A stretch of 32,637 bases of DNA from Acidobacteriaceae bacterium (GCA_003138975.1 PLHQ01000067.1:1-32637); one strand, 5' to 3'; positions 15,237-25,193 are shown, counted from the stretch's first letter. The notes: generated by a model from the letters alone, not told the origin. A program made the numbers and translations.

Positions 15237-15773
15237 ATGCCATCAGCCAAGGACCAACGAGCCACCAAGCCTGCTACTCGCATCGGCTATGGGTTTGATT
15301 CGCACGAATTCCGTTCTGGAACCCCACTGAAGCTTGGTGGTATCACTCTGGCGCACGACAAGGGCTTAGGCGGGCATTCCGACGGCGACGTGCTGCTGCA
15401 CGCCATCACTGACGCGTTGCTCGGGGCGGTAGCTGCGCCTGATATCGGAGACCTATTCCCGCCGTCTGACGCGAAGTGGAAGGGCGCTGATTCGGTCGTC
15501 TTTCTGCGCGAGGCGTTGAAGCGTGTCCGCCATGCGGGATATGGCGTGGCGAATATCGACGCCAGTCTGATTCTGGCTGCGCCAAAGATTGGACCGCATG
15601 CAACAGCGATTCGAATGCGGGTGGCGCAGCTGTTGGGAATTCCTGCCGATTGTGTCGGGCTGAAGGCGAAGACTCCGGAAGGGCTCAATCTGGAGAATAC
15701 CGCACTCACCCACGTGGTGGTGTTGCTGGAGGCACGGGGAAATCCGAAAAAGGCGCGCAAGAAGACGAAATAG
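15237..15773 (+). CDS. ispF: 2-C-methyl-D-erythritol 2,4-cyclodiphosphate synthase
   Basis: A 178-residue enzyme that forms the cyclodiphosphate in the MEP pathway; active as a trimer with zinc. Metal ligands are D21 and H23 (GYGFDSHEF) and the His of LLHAITDALLGA; the family signature GGHSDGDVLLHAITDALLG and DIGDLFPPSD are intact, as is VGLKAKTPEGLN. The ATG at 15237 lies 5 nt after the ispD stop; a TTG at 15228 overlapping ispD is an alternative. The basic tail (NPKKARKKTK) and N-terminal 14 residues are nonconserved. It converges with the amidotransferase-like gene, 3 bp apart. Confidence 0.95.
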   Translation: MPSAKDQRATKPATRIGYGFDSHEFRSGTPLKLGGITLAHDKGLGGHSDGDVLLHAITDALLGAVAAPDIGDLFPPSDAKWKGADSVVFLREALKRVRHAGYGVANIDASLILAAPKIGPHATAIRMRVAQLLGIPADCVGLKAKTPEGLNLENTALTHVVVLLEARGNPKKARKKTK

Positions 15774-15776
15774 TTT

Positions 15777-16562
15777 TCACTTCACCCTGTCAATCTCACT
15801 CTTAAGTTGATTGCGCCGCGCTTCCGCTGCTTTCACGAGCCCGTGAAAAATGGCACGGGAAGGTTCGTCTTCATCCACGGAGCGCTCGGGATGCCACTGT
15901 ACCGCGAGCACGAAGTGATCGGGAGCAGTACCTTCCAACGCTTCGATGATGCCATCGTCGATGCAGCGGGCTGCGATGCGCAGGCCGTCGCCGATTGTGC
16001 CGGCCGACTGGTGATGCGATGAGTTCACCGGAAGCACGAGTGTCCTTGCACCTGGCGCGAGCATCCGTGCGAGTTTCGAATCCGGGGCAACTTCAACTTT
16101 GTGCGCTATTGCGACTTTCTTTCCTGCCTCGTGATTCACACGCGTGCGCAATTCTCTCGGCAGAAAATCTGGAATGTGCTGGATGAGCGATCCGGTGCGG
16201 TAAACGTTCAGGCTCTGCAGGCCGTAGCAGATGCCGAGGACGGGCTTGCGCATGTTGTAGGCGTCCTGCAGCAGAAGTTCGTCGACGGCGTCACGGCGAG
16301 GGTCGGCGGCCGCAGTGCGCGGAGAGCGGGGTGCGCCAAACTTGGCGGGGTCGACGTCGGCGTTGCTGCCGGGCAAGAGCACTCCGTCGCAGCGCTCAAC
16401 CATTTTCATCACTTCGGCGGGCGTGCGATCGAGCGGAATGCGCACCGGTTCGCCGCCGGCGAGCGTAACGGCGCGTTCGTATTGTGGGATCGCGCGTTCT
16501 GCATATTCGCGATTGCCGGAATGAGGCATGGGGATGGCAATGCGCGGCGAGTCCGCAGGCAT
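15777..16562 (-). CDS. Class I glutamine amidotransferase-like hydrolase (peptidase C26, PuuD-type)
   Basis: A 261-residue cytoplasmic hydrolase of the gamma-glutamyl-gamma-aminobutyrate hydrolase family. The nucleophile C112 sits in LGICYGLQSLN, and the His-Glu pair is H224 and E226 in VQWHPERS. The oxyanion segment LLPGSNADVDPAKFG is also typical. PuuD releases GABA from its gamma-glutamyl conjugate in putrescine breakdown, but no other puu genes are nearby, so the substrate is open. AGGG lies 10 nt before the ATG at 16562. It follows the small membrane gene by 2 bp, suggesting one operon. Confidence 0.88.
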   Translation of the reverse strand: MPADSPRIAIPMPHSGNREYAERAIPQYERAVTLAGGEPVRIPLDRTPAEVMKMVERCDGVLLPGSNADVDPAKFGAPRSPRTAAADPRRDAVDELLLQDAYNMRKPVLGICYGLQSLNVYRTGSLIQHIPDFLPRELRTRVNHEAGKKVAIAHKVEVAPDSKLARMLAPGARTLVLPVNSSHHQSAGTIGDGLRIAARCIDDGIIEALEGTAPDHFVLAVQWHPERSVDEDEPSRAIFHGLVKAAEARRNQLKSEIDRVK

Positions 16563-16564
16563 AT

Positions 16565-16864
16565 TCAGCTAACCCTCTCGATGGCCGCCAGCGTCTTGGT
16601 TTGGCGGTAGTGGCGGATTTCCATGGCGAGCGCCAGAACAAAGATGATGCTTCCGGCGACCACCGCAAAGGGCAGAGCTATGTGGCGATAGGCTACAGTC
16701 ATGTCAGCGCGAACACCGCGCACACCTGACACCACCACGGTCCCGACGATTCCCAGAAACAGGCTGACGGCGAATGAGATCAGAGTGCCGATGAATGTCA
16801 CAAGCAAGACGCGCACCGGAATCGCGTACCAGCGGGGTGGGCGGCCCTGAGGCTTCGGCGGCAT
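16565..16864 (-). CDS. Small two-helix membrane protein
   Basis: A 99-residue protein with a Pro/Arg-rich start (PPKPQGRPPRWYAIPVR), two membrane segments (about 17-45 and 62-82) and a basic tail. It stops 2 bp before the C26 hydrolase gene, so the two are co-transcribed. No family is recognised. The ATG at 16864 is the only plausible start. Confidence 0.65.
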   Translation of the reverse strand: MPPKPQGRPPRWYAIPVRVLLVTFIGTLISFAVSLFLGIVGTVVVSGVRGVRADMTVAYRHIALPFAVVAGSIIFVLALAMEIRHYRQTKTLAAIERVS

Positions 16865-16975
16865 ACCTCTAACCTACACCATACAAGGCGCCATCATCGA
16901 GTCCTGCTTTCGCACTTTGCAAAACCTGATATTGTAAAACCGCTTGCCTGCACGTTAGATCTCTGGAGAGTTACG

Positions 16976-19900
16976 ATGCGACGCTTCCGTGCGATCTTAA
17001 TGACGATCCAACTGGCCTGCCTCCTCTTCTTATTTTTCAGCACGGGAAATGCACAAACGAACAATAAGCCCGATTTGACGAAGCAACCCACGCTTTATGT
17101 GGTTGGCTATGCTCACCTGGATACAGAATGGCGATGGGAGTATCCGCAGGTCATCGACGAATATATTCGCAAAACCATGGAGGATAATTTCAAGCTCTTC
17201 GACAAATATCCGCACTATATCTTCAATTTCAGCGGGGCCAACCGTTACCGTCTCATGAAGGAATATTTCCCCGCCGATTTTGCGAGAGTGAAGAAGTATG
17301 TGGACGAGGGGAGATGGTTTCCGGCGGGTTCATCCATGGAAGAGGGCGATGTAAACACACCCAGCGCTGAAACCATCATCCGGCAGGTGCTGTATGGGAA
17401 TAATTGGTTTCGCCGAGAACTCGGCAGAGCCAGCGCGGAATACATGCTGCCTGACTGTTTCGGATTTCCAGCTTCGCTGCCGACTATTCTCGCGCACTCC
17501 GGCGTGAAAGCATTCTCGACGCAGAAGTTGGTGTGGGGATCCTCTGCTCCTGGCGGAGGCCCAAAATCGCTGGAGAAAACGCCGCAAGGCACGCCCTTCA
17601 ATGTGGGCGTGTGGGTAGGGCCAGATGGCGAGAGCGTGCTGGCTGGACTGAATCCGGGCGATTACAGCGGCGGAATTTACAGCGATCTCAGCAAGCCGTT
17701 GTCCCCGCTAGCGCCAAATCTCGTACTGGAGGACCTTAATAAGAGGCTGCAGCCGCTGCAGAAAGAAGTTGAGCAGGCCGAGCAGAACGGTGGAATGTTG
17801 GATCAAAAGAAGATCGAAGAATTTCTCGACTTGCGAACTCAGCAGAGAGCGTTCGCCATGGTCGAGCTCGATCGAGAAGTAAACCGCCATCAGGGGGACT
17901 GGGCGGCGCGCGTCGAACTAAACGGCAAGATCAGTGGCGTACTCACCGATTATCACTATTACGGCACGGGGGACATTGGCGGTACTCCGGATGAGGAATC
18001 CGTGAAACGGCTCGAAGCCATTGTGACGAAAGGCACGGCAAGCTTTCCCCTTGACGAAGATCCGCTCTTTTCTCGTCTCTCGCATGCCGAGGGTACACCG
18101 ATGAACGTCGGCGACGGCCCAGTGCACGTGATCTCCGCGAATGCCGAGCAGATGTTCCGCGATATCACCCCAGCCGAAGCCGCCGGACTTCCACGCTACA
18201 CCGGTGAAATGGAGCTAACGAACCATTCCGCCGGGTCGTTGACGTCGCAGGCTTATCAAAAGCGCTGGCTTCGAAAAGAAGAATTGCTGGCCGATGCCGC
18301 GGAGAAGGCTTCGATTGCCGCGGAATGGCTGGGTGCGCGGCCGTATCCGATGCAGCGTTTGAATGATGCGTGGACGCTGGTGATGGGCGGCCAGTTTCAC
18401 GACATCGCCGCCGGAACTGCCACTCCGAAGGCTTACGAATTTGCCTGGAACGATGATGTGATCGCGATGAATCAATTCGCCGGTGTTCTCACCAACGCCA
18501 CCGAAGGCGTTTCCGCGGCGCTGGACACCGAGACGAAAGGCGTGCCGATCGTTGTCTTCAACCCGTTGAACATCGCGCGGGAAGACTTGGTCGAGGCAAC
18601 GGTGGATTTTCCCGGCGGCATGGCGAAGGCGGTGCATGTGATGGGTCCGGACGGGAAAGAAGTTCCCGCGCAGATTTCGAACGGGAAAGTAATCTTCGCA
18701 GCCAAGGCGCCGTCCGTCGGATATGCGGTTTTCGATGTGCAGCCAGAGGCTGCCACCGCTCGCGCAGGAACGCTGCAAGTCTCGGAGAGTTCGCTCGAGA
18801 ACGAGTACTACCGGGTGAAACTGAACTCGGATGGCGACGTGGCAAGTATTTTCGACAAGTCGATTGGCAGAGAATTACTGGCCGCTTCGGCGCGTCTGGC
18901 CATTTCCTATGACAATCCCGAGCACTGGCCTGCCTGGAATATGGACTGGGATCAGGAACAGGCTGCCCCGAAAGCATACGTCGGCGGTCCGGCAAAAATT
19001 CGCGTGGTGGAGAATGGTCCGGCGCGGGTGGCAGTGGAAGTTGCGCGCGAGGCCGCAGGCTCCAGGTTCGTCCAAACGATTAGCCTGTCGGCTGGGGATG
19101 CGGGGAAGCGCGTCGAGTTCGAGAACGCGATCGACTGGAACACGAAAGAGTCGAATCTGAAAGCGACCTTTCCGCTGACGGCTTCCAATGAGATGGCCAC
19201 TTATAACTGGGACATTGGGACGATCGAGCGGCCCACCGCCGAGCCGGGGAAGTTCGAAGTGCCGTCGCATCAGTGGATTGATTTGACCGATGCGAGCGGC
19301 GAGTTCGGCGCAACCATCCTGACCGATTGCAAGAATGGATCGGATAAGCCGAACGACCACACGATTCGATTGACGATGATCCGCACGCCTGGAACGCGCG
19401 GAGGTTATGCGGACCAGGGGACGCAGGATATCGGACATCATGACTTCGTCTATGGCATCGCCGGACACGCTGGCGACTGGCGCCACGCTGAGACCGATTG
19501 GCAAGCGCAACGCTTGAACGATCCGCTCATCGCGTTCGAAGCTCCAAAGCGTGCAGGACCATTGGGGCGGGAGTTTTCACTGCTCATGGTCAGCAATCCG
19601 CGGATACGGGTGTTGGCGCTGAAGAAAGCGGAACTGAGCGATGAGATTATCGTGCGCATGGTTGAACTCGATGACAAAACCCAGCCGGACGTACGCGTGA
19701 CATTCAACACGCCGATCATCGCTGCACGCGAAGTGAATGGGCAGGAGCAAGCGGTGGGAGCGGCGGCGGTGAAGGGCGGCGTTCTGGTCACCTCGTTCTC
19801 CGCGTATCAGCCGCGCACGTTCGCTGTTCGGCTGGCTGCGCCTCGGGCCAAGGTCGCGGCTGTGAGTTCGGTTCCGCTGTCACTGAAGTATGACTTGGCA

Positions 19901-20527
19901 ACTGCCAGCAATGACGGCACCAAGTCGGAAGCTGGATTTGACGGCAAGGGCAGCGCTTTGCCGGCGGAGATGCTTCCTGCACAGATTACGTTCAACGACG
20001 TGCAATTCCAGCTTGCTCCGGCGAAGAGTGGTGCGCCCAACGCGCTTGTGGCGAAGGGGCAGACGATTGATCTGCCAGTCGGTCACTATAACCGCTTGTA
20101 CGTACTGGCGGCCTCTGCGGATGGCGATCGGAAGGTGACGTTCAACCTAGGCAACTCTGAAGCTGAGCTCAATGTTGAGGATTGGGGCGGATTCATTGGT
20201 CAGTGGGACGACCGGCAGTGGAGTTCGAAAGACACTTCCCATGACGATTACGGCGAGATGACTGGTATTGAGCCGGGCTACATTAAGCGTGCCGATCTGG
20301 CGTGGTACTGCTCGCATCATCACAACGCCGCGGGCGAGAATGTGCCCTACCGTTATTCTTATCTTTTCGCATATCCAATCGACTTGCCGGCTGGCACAAA
20401 GGCCATCAAGGTTCCGGATAACGAAAGGATCCGCATCCTCGCTATCTCGGTCGCAGATGAGAGTCCAGACGTGAGGCCAGTGCAGCCGCTCTACGACGTT
20501 CTGCCTGTGACAGCAGGAAAGCCGTGA
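16976..20527 (+). CDS. Secreted GH38 alpha-mannosidase
   Basis: A 1183-residue glycosidase with an export signal (residues 1-26, ending GNAQ). The GH38 catalytic domain has the zinc ligands H47 and D49 (GYAHLDTEWRW), the nucleophile D160 (LPDCFGFPASLP) and H475 (GGQFHDIAAGT). Middle and C-terminal beta-sandwich regions (about 520-980) follow, then an extra domain of about 200 residues with a WGGFIGQW and HHHNAAG segment, which is usual in large bacterial GH38 enzymes. It retains configuration and cleaves alpha-mannosides. GGAGAG before the ATG supports the start. It lies convergent with the minus-strand uronate operon and probably supplies sugars to the island; the natural polymer is not evident. 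Confidence 0.92.
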   Translation: MRRFRAILMTIQLACLLFLFFSTGNAQTNNKPDLTKQPTLYVVGYAHLDTEWRWEYPQVIDEYIRKTMEDNFKLFDKYPHYIFNFSGANRYRLMKEYFPADFARVKKYVDEGRWFPAGSSMEEGDVNTPSAETIIRQVLYGNNWFRRELGRASAEYMLPDCFGFPASLPTILAHSGVKAFSTQKLVWGSSAPGGGPKSLEKTPQGTPFNVGVWVGPDGESVLAGLNPGDYSGGIYSDLSKPLSPLAPNLVLEDLNKRLQPLQKEVEQAEQNGGMLDQKKIEEFLDLRTQQRAFAMVELDREVNRHQGDWAARVELNGKISGVLTDYHYYGTGDIGGTPDEESVKRLEAIVTKGTASFPLDEDPLFSRLSHAEGTPMNVGDGPVHVISANAEQMFRDITPAEAAGLPRYTGEMELTNHSAGSLTSQAYQKRWLRKEELLADAAEKASIAAEWLGARPYPMQRLNDAWTLVMGGQFHDIAAGTATPKAYEFAWNDDVIAMNQFAGVLTNATEGVSAALDTETKGVPIVVFNPLNIAREDLVEATVDFPGGMAKAVHVMGPDGKEVPAQISNGKVIFAAKAPSVGYAVFDVQPEAATARAGTLQVSESSLENEYYRVKLNSDGDVASIFDKSIGRELLAASARLAISYDNPEHWPAWNMDWDQEQAAPKAYVGGPAKIRVVENGPARVAVEVAREAAGSRFVQTISLSAGDAGKRVEFENAIDWNTKESNLKATFPLTASNEMATYNWDIGTIERPTAEPGKFEVPSHQWIDLTDASGEFGATILTDCKNGSDKPNDHTIRLTMIRTPGTRGGYADQGTQDIGHHDFVYGIAGHAGDWRHAETDWQAQRLNDPLIAFEAPKRAGPLGREFSLLMVSNPRIRVLALKKAELSDEIIVRMVELDDKTQPDVRVTFNTPIIAAREVNGQEQAVGAAAVKGGVLVTSFSAYQPRTFAVRLAAPRAKVAAVSSVPLSLKYDLATASNDGTKSEAGFDGKGSALPAEMLPAQITFNDVQFQLAPAKSGAPNALVAKGQTIDLPVGHYNRLYVLAASADGDRKVTFNLGNSEAELNVEDWGGFIGQWDDRQWSSKDTSHDDYGEMTGIEPGYIKRADLAWYCSHHHNAAGENVPYRYSYLFAYPIDLPAGTKAIKVPDNERIRILAISVADESPDVRPVQPLYDVLPVTAGKP

Positions 20528-20580
20528 AGAAGCGCAAACGTGCTCGCTTGCACATGACAAGTCGTAGCTACTGACTTAAA

Positions 20581-21891
20581 TCACGGTTCTGGGATCGGTT
20601 CGATGCGTCCGAGTAAAAAGATGTAGCCGACAATTCCCAGTAGCAGGATTACAGTCGCCGTCACGAACGCGGCGGCGAACGAGTGTGATGCGGAAACGAT
20701 GTAGCCAGTAACGATTGGCGCGGAGATCGCCGCGATCTGGCCACAAAGATTGACCGCTCCTGCCAGTGTGCCGACACTTTCCCGCGGAGAAATGAGAGAT
20801 GGAATGGTCCACGCCACGGGTGCGGCCGCAGCCAATCCTCCCAAGGCAAGGCTGATCCAGACTAGCGCAGCTGTTGCGCTGTGGGCCCTCGCCGCGCCGA
20901 AGATCGCGAGACCGAAAGCCATTCCCGCCACTAGAACGGTTTGGCGGACGCGATTCGCATCGTGACCACGCTGGATCACAGCATCCACCAGCCATCCGCC
21001 AACCAGGAGATCCGTAGCCGTGGCGAACAACCAAGGAAGGCTCGTGTAGAAGACTGAGTGGAACAAGTCCACATGGAGCGAAACGGAAAGATAGCTGGGC
21101 AGCCACGTCAGCAAGAGGAAGAAAGTGTAGTTATAGGCACCCCATCCCAGCGCGAGCCCGTAAACCTTTCGCTGCTTCAAGAGGTAACCCAGCGAGCTGC
21201 CGCTTCGTACTCTTGCCTCGTCTTCCAGTTGTGCTCCGCCTTGCAGAATGAAATCGTGCTCCTGCGGCGTAAGTTCCCGGTCTTCACTGGGATTGCGATA
21301 GATGAAGTAAAACAGCACAAAATAAAGAAAGCTGATGAAGCCGGTGGCGGCAAAACTCCAGCGCCAGCCAAAATATATGAGCAGCAGGCCGATCAGCGGA
21401 ACTCCGATTGCGGTGGAGAACTTCGCCGCCGCGTCCGTGATCGCCGTCGCCAAGCCTCTTTCTTCTCGCGTGAACCAGTATCCCAAGGCTTTAGCATTCG
21501 CGGGAAACGTGGGAGATTCGCTCACACCCAGAAGAAAGCGTGCTCCGAAGAACCAGTTGATGCCGGGGGCTATGGCGGCGGCGAAAGAGGATATGCTCCA
21601 CAGGAGCGCGCTGATTCTTCCCACGCGGCGCACTCCCCACCGGTCCAGCAACACTCCACAAGGCATCTGCATCACGGCATAAGTCCAACTGAAGGCGCTG
21701 GAGAGATATCCAAATGCAACCAACGATAATCCGAACGAATCATGAAGCGCATCACGTGAGACCGATAGGTTGATCCGGTCGAAGAAGTTGACCAGCACCC
21801 CAAAGGCGAGCAGAAAAGCGATTCGCCATCGCCTGCGAGGCACGATGGAAGGGCTCAACATAGATCGCGGCGAGGGTGCCCCAATGATCAC
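20581..21891 (-). CDS. MFS transporter of the anion:cation symporter type (hexuronate/galactonate-like)
   Basis: A 436-residue protein with twelve predicted membrane helices. The loop between helices 2 and 3 has GVLLDRWGVRRVG, the MFS motif, and SESPTFPANAKALGYWF matches the ExuT/GarP/DgoT group, which imports hexuronates and sugar acids with protons. GTG 21891 overlaps the SDR stop as GTGA, suggesting translational coupling; ATG 21861, ten residues in, is an alternative because homologues usually have a short N-terminus. It is the last gene of the minus-strand operon with kinase, UxuA and SDR, which supports uronate or sugar-acid uptake. Confidence 0.88.
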   Translation of the reverse strand: MIIGAPSPRSMLSPSIVPRRRWRIAFLLAFGVLVNFFDRINLSVSRDALHDSFGLSLVAFGYLSSAFSWTYAVMQMPCGVLLDRWGVRRVGRISALLWSISSFAAAIAPGINWFFGARFLLGVSESPTFPANAKALGYWFTREERGLATAITDAAAKFSTAIGVPLIGLLLIYFGWRWSFAATGFISFLYFVLFYFIYRNPSEDRELTPQEHDFILQGGAQLEDEARVRSGSSLGYLLKQRKVYGLALGWGAYNYTFFLLLTWLPSYLSVSLHVDLFHSVFYTSLPWLFATATDLLVGGWLVDAVIQRGHDANRVRQTVLVAGMAFGLAIFGAARAHSATAALVWISLALGGLAAAAPVAWTIPSLISPRESVGTLAGAVNLCGQIAAISAPIVTGYIVSASHSFAAAFVTATVILLLGIVGYIFLLGRIEPIPEP

Positions 21892-22670
21892 TGGACACCA
21901 ATGCCAGCGAGTAGTCCGCCATCCACGAGGTAATCGCCACCAGTGCAGAATCCTGCTTTATCCGATGCTAGAAACGCCGCTAATTCTGCGACTTCTTCAG
22001 GTGTGCCGATACGCCCCAGCGGATGCGCCGCGCCAAAACGCGCGAATGCTTCTTCAACCGGCACATCCGGCGAGAAGTTTGCCGCCGAACGCGCCAACAT
22101 GGGCGTGCGAATCGAGCCCGGGCTGATCGAATTGACGCGGATGTTGTCGGCGGCATGGTCGAGTGCCAAGGCGCGCGTCAAGCTGTGAATTGCCCCCTTG
22201 GATGCGGCATACGCGGCGACTCCCCGCTGGCAGGCATATCCCTGAACGGATGCCAGATTAATGATGGATCCGCCTCCGCGCTTTTTCATCTCCGGGATGC
22301 CGAGATGCGCCATCAGATAGATGCTGCCAACGTTCACCATCATGCAGCGATTCCAGGTCGCAAGATCCGTTTGCAGGACCGTGCCGAAGGGATGAATTGC
22401 AGCTGCGTTGACGATGATGTCCAGCCCACCGAACTGGTTGACGGTCTTCGTAACAACCGACCGCACCTGGTCGAAATCGGTCACATCGCATTTTTCGACC
22501 AGCAGGGTCAAGCGAAGTTTTGCCGCATCGCGAGCCAACTCCTCGTTGCCAGCGGTTTCAATGCCGCCTGCGACGACTTGAGCACCTCCCGCGGCAAAGC
22601 GCATCGCAATCGCACGGCCAATTCCTGTAGTACCCGTGATCACAGCTACCCGTCCTGCAAAGTCATTCAT
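21888..22670 (-). CDS. Short-chain dehydrogenase/reductase in the uronate operon
   Basis: A 260-residue classical SDR. It has the NNAG-equivalent IVNAAAIHPFG, catalytic Ser in NLASVQGYA, the YAASK dyad (Tyr and Lys four apart), and ISPGSIRTPM. The coenzyme loop reads TGTTGIG, one residue shorter than the usual TGxxxGxG. The position between uxuA and an uronate-type transporter suggests it makes or uses fructuronate/mannonate or a related keto acid, replacing UxuB, which belongs to another dehydrogenase family. The ATG at 22670 was chosen because GAGGA lies 10 nt upstream; the ATG at 22697 lacks a ribosome site. Confidence 0.88.
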   Translation of the reverse strand: MNDFAGRVAVITGTTGIGRAIAMRFAAGGAQVVAGGIETAGNEELARDAAKLRLTLLVEKCDVTDFDQVRSVVTKTVNQFGGLDIIVNAAAIHPFGTVLQTDLATWNRCMMVNVGSIYLMAHLGIPEMKKRGGGSIINLASVQGYACQRGVAAYAASKGAIHSLTRALALDHAADNIRVNSISPGSIRTPMLARSAANFSPDVPVEEAFARFGAAHPLGRIGTPEEVAELAAFLASDKAGFCTGGDYLVDGGLLAGIGVQ

Positions 22671-22742
22671 GGGATTTGGATCCTCAGCTTTGTACATTGT
22701 GACGCTTGTTGTTCAATAAGGACCATGGACGCAATCGGCGCG

Positions 22743-23933
22743 TCAGTCGGACAATTCTGGGATTGCAAATTTCAACCCCTGCATCACGCCGCGCAACTCG
22801 GCGAGACCTTTCAATCTGCCCACCAACGAGTAGCCGGGATTTACTTTCTTGCCGATGTCATCGGCCAGTAGGTGTCCATGGTCAGGGCGCATGGGTATTT
22901 CGTGGTCTGGCCGGCCCGCGCGCCGCCGGTGCGCCTCTTCTTCCAGCAGAGCACGGATCATACCCACCATATCGGAACTACCGGCTAGGTGCTCGGCTTC
23001 ATGAAAAGAACCGTCTGATTCTCTCGTCACCTGGCGAAGGTGCACAAAATGAATGCGGGCACCAAACTCGCGAGCCATGGCCAGCAGGTCGTTATCGGCT
23101 CTTGCTCCAAATGAACCGACACAAAACGTCAACCCGTTGGCGAGTGTATCGCAGGAAGTGAGAATCGCCCGCACGTCCTCGCGCGTTGAGACGACGCGCG
23201 GTAGGCCAAACAATGACCACGGCGGATCATCCGGATGTATGGCGAGGCGAACACCCTTCTCCTGGGCCACTGGGATAACTTCCCGCAGGAATGTAATAAG
23301 ATTGCCGCACAGATCGTCTGTAGTCGTCCCCTCGTATTCAGCGATCAGGCTGCGAATCGTCTCGCGATTGTACGATGCCTCGGCTCCGGGGAGACCGGCA
23401 ATGATGGTGTGTTCCAGATCTTGTCGGCGGCCCTCTGACATGGAATTGAAGCGGAGGTGTGCAGCCCGGGCACGGTGTTCGGGATAATCGGCCTCAGCGC
23501 CTTTACGCTCGAGAATGAACAAGTCGTATGCCGCGAAATCCACCGCATCAAAACGCAGAGCGTAGCCGGTAGTTGGAAGGCGCCATCGCAAATCTGTTCT
23601 TGTCCAATCGACTACCGGCATGAAGTTGTAGCAGATAACTTGCACGCCGGCGTTCGCGACCGCGGCTAGAGTGTCCTTCCACGCGCTTATGAAATGTCTA
23701 TAAGGTCCGGATCGAAGCTTGATCGAATTGTGGATCGGAATACTTTCCACCACCGACCAGGTGAAGCCCGCGGCGAGAATCTCATCTCGACGCTTTAATA
23801 CATCGTCCAATGGCCACGCTTCGCCTCGGTAGAAATGGTGCAAGGCGGAGACAATTCCAGTGGCCCCAGCTTGCTTGATGTGATCGAGAGGAACCGGATC
23901 ATCCGGCCCGAACCATCGCCAGTTTTCCTTCAT
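22743..23933 (-). CDS. uxuA: D-mannonate dehydratase
   Basis: A 396-residue TIM-barrel metalloenzyme that dehydrates D-mannonate to 2-keto-3-deoxygluconate. It matches UxuA along its length: [14 protein letters not shown] start, [49 protein letters not shown], and the C-terminal RPDHGHLL and [11 protein letters not shown]. Length is normal for E. coli-type UxuA. AAGGA lies 12 nt before the ATG at 23933. It is placed between the KDG kinase and the SDR, as expected for a glucuronate operon. Confidence 0.95.
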   Translation of the reverse strand: MKENWRWFGPDDPVPLDHIKQAGATGIVSALHHFYRGEAWPLDDVLKRRDEILAAGFTWSVVESIPIHNSIKLRSGPYRHFISAWKDTLAAVANAGVQVICYNFMPVVDWTRTDLRWRLPTTGYALRFDAVDFAAYDLFILERKGAEADYPEHRARAAHLRFNSMSEGRRQDLEHTIIAGLPGAEASYNRETIRSLIAEYEGTTTDDLCGNLITFLREVIPVAQEKGVRLAIHPDDPPWSLFGLPRVVSTREDVRAILTSCDTLANGLTFCVGSFGARADNDLLAMAREFGARIHFVHLRQVTRESDGSFHEAEHLAGSSDMVGMIRALLEEEAHRRRAGRPDHEIPMRPDHGHLLADDIGKKVNPGYSLVGRLKGLAELRGVMQGLKFAIPELSD

Positions 23934-23970
23934 GGCTTGATGTTATCCTTCGTCTTCATGGCGGCATCCC

Positions 23971-25077
23971 CTAACGCGCGATGCGTGCCGACCCCCCGCG
24001 CATCACGGACTGGACTTCGGAAAGCGTCGCCATGCTTGTGTCTCCCGGAGTCGTCATGGCCAGCGCACCGTGCGCAACCCCGCACTGAACCGCCCATTCG
24101 GCTCCTTTGTCCGCAAGAAGGCCATAGATTAAGCCCGAGGCGAATGAATCTCCGCCGCCGACCCGGTCCATTATTTCCATCGACCGCTGTGGGACTTGAA
24201 TGGCTTTTCCTTCATACAGCGCGACCGCGCCCCAGTCATTATTAGTTGCGGTGTGCGCTGTGCGCAGCGTGGACGCAATCAGCTTGAGGTTAGGATAAAG
24301 CTCGGCAACACGGTGCAGGAGTGATTCATAGCTCGAGACTGGCAGATGAGTGAAGTCGTCGCTCACGCCTTCGATCGCAACCCCCAGAGCCGCAGAAAAA
24401 TCCTCCTCATTGCCAAAGAGGACGTCTACGGTTGATACCAATTCACGATTCACATCCTGCGCCTTGACCTTGCCGCCAATCCCTTTCCATAGAGATTCCC
24501 GATAGTTGAGGTCGTAGGAAACCAGCGTGTCCGAAGCCCGAGCCGCGTGAATGGCGGCCCTTGCGACCGATGCCGACGAGGGAGAGAGCGCGGCGAAAAT
24601 TCCGCCGGTATGCAGCCAGCGAGAACCGTTTGCCGCGAAGATGTGTTGCCAATCGAAGTCGCCGGGCTGACTGTTCGCGATCGCCGTATTGCCACGGTCC
24701 GAACAGCCGACAGCGGCGCGCACGCCGAAGCCTCTCTCGGTAAAGTTCAACCCATTGCGGACCGTTCTGCCAATGCCGTCGTAGGGTACCCAGCGAACGA
24801 GCGATGTGTCCACCCCTCCCTGCAAAATCAGGTCTTCGAGCAGTTGTCCTATCGCATTTTTCGCAAATGCTGTTATGACGGCCGTTCGCATACCGAAGCA
24901 CCGCCTCAATCCGCGGGCAACGTTGTATTCTCCGCCACCCTCCCAGGCGCGGAAGTTTCGAGCCGTATGGATGCGTTCCTCACCGGGATCGAGCCGGAGC
25001 ATAACCTCGCCGAGACTGACACAGTCCCATCTGCAGCTTTCGGCCGCTTTCAGGATGATCGGGATCATGCCCAGCAT
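23971..25077 (-). CDS. PfkB-family sugar kinase, probable 2-keto-3-deoxygluconate kinase
   Basis: A ribokinase-fold kinase of 368 residues from ATG 25077 (ATG 25068 is equally possible; a TTG at 25125 would be longer). Start of the fold is CVSLGEVMLRLDPGEE; the sugar-binding GGGEYNVARGL, SYDLNYRESLWKG, and catalytic DRVGGGDSFASG (Asp as base) follow. SYDLNYRESLW is close to KDG kinases, which convert 2-keto-3-deoxygluconate to KDPG. The neighbouring uxuA makes its substrate and the eda-like gene on the other arm uses its product. It is the first gene of the minus-strand operon. Other PfkB sugars cannot be ruled out. Confidence 0.85.
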   Translation of the reverse strand: MLGMIPIILKAAESCRWDCVSLGEVMLRLDPGEERIHTARNFRAWEGGGEYNVARGLRRCFGMRTAVITAFAKNAIGQLLEDLILQGGVDTSLVRWVPYDGIGRTVRNGLNFTERGFGVRAAVGCSDRGNTAIANSQPGDFDWQHIFAANGSRWLHTGGIFAALSPSSASVARAAIHAARASDTLVSYDLNYRESLWKGIGGKVKAQDVNRELVSTVDVLFGNEEDFSAALGVAIEGVSDDFTHLPVSSYESLLHRVAELYPNLKLIASTLRTAHTATNNDWGAVALYEGKAIQVPQRSMEIMDRVGGGDSFASGLIYGLLADKGAEWAVQCGVAHGALAMTTPGDTSMATLSEVQSVMRGGSARIAR

Positions 25078-25167
25078 TCTAGCTGTTTCGAATGCGGGTG
25101 GTTTGATTTCTGCTGTTCGGGGCAAGTGTCATGCGCTAGCACACGGCACAGCGCAACCGGTGCAGCG

Positions 25168-25173
25168 TATAAT
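25168..25173 (+). promoter_or_regulatory. Consensus -10 of the plus-strand sugar-acid operon
   Basis: A perfect TATAAT lies 20 nt before the GTG at 25194, in the 116-bp divergent region shared with the kinase operon. No good -35 is present, so activation by a regulator is possible. Confidence 0.5.
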
Positions 25174-25193
25174 CGCCGCGAAAGAAATCGAGA

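Noticed and set aside
16917-16935. TTGCAA and TATTGT before GH38 as a promoter
   Set aside because: Spacing is only 7 bp, far from the 16-18 bp needed.
22023-22871. 282-codon plus-strand frame over the SDR gene
   Set aside because: Antisense shadow; the minus strand encodes an SDR with intact catalytic motifs.
25078-25125. Extension of the sugar kinase to a TTG at 25125
   Set aside because: The added residues have no family similarity and no ribosome site; ATG 25077 or 25068 fits better.
25127-25150. GTGT...ACAC as an operator in the divergent region
   Set aside because: Only 4-bp arms with a mismatched centre, expected by chance.
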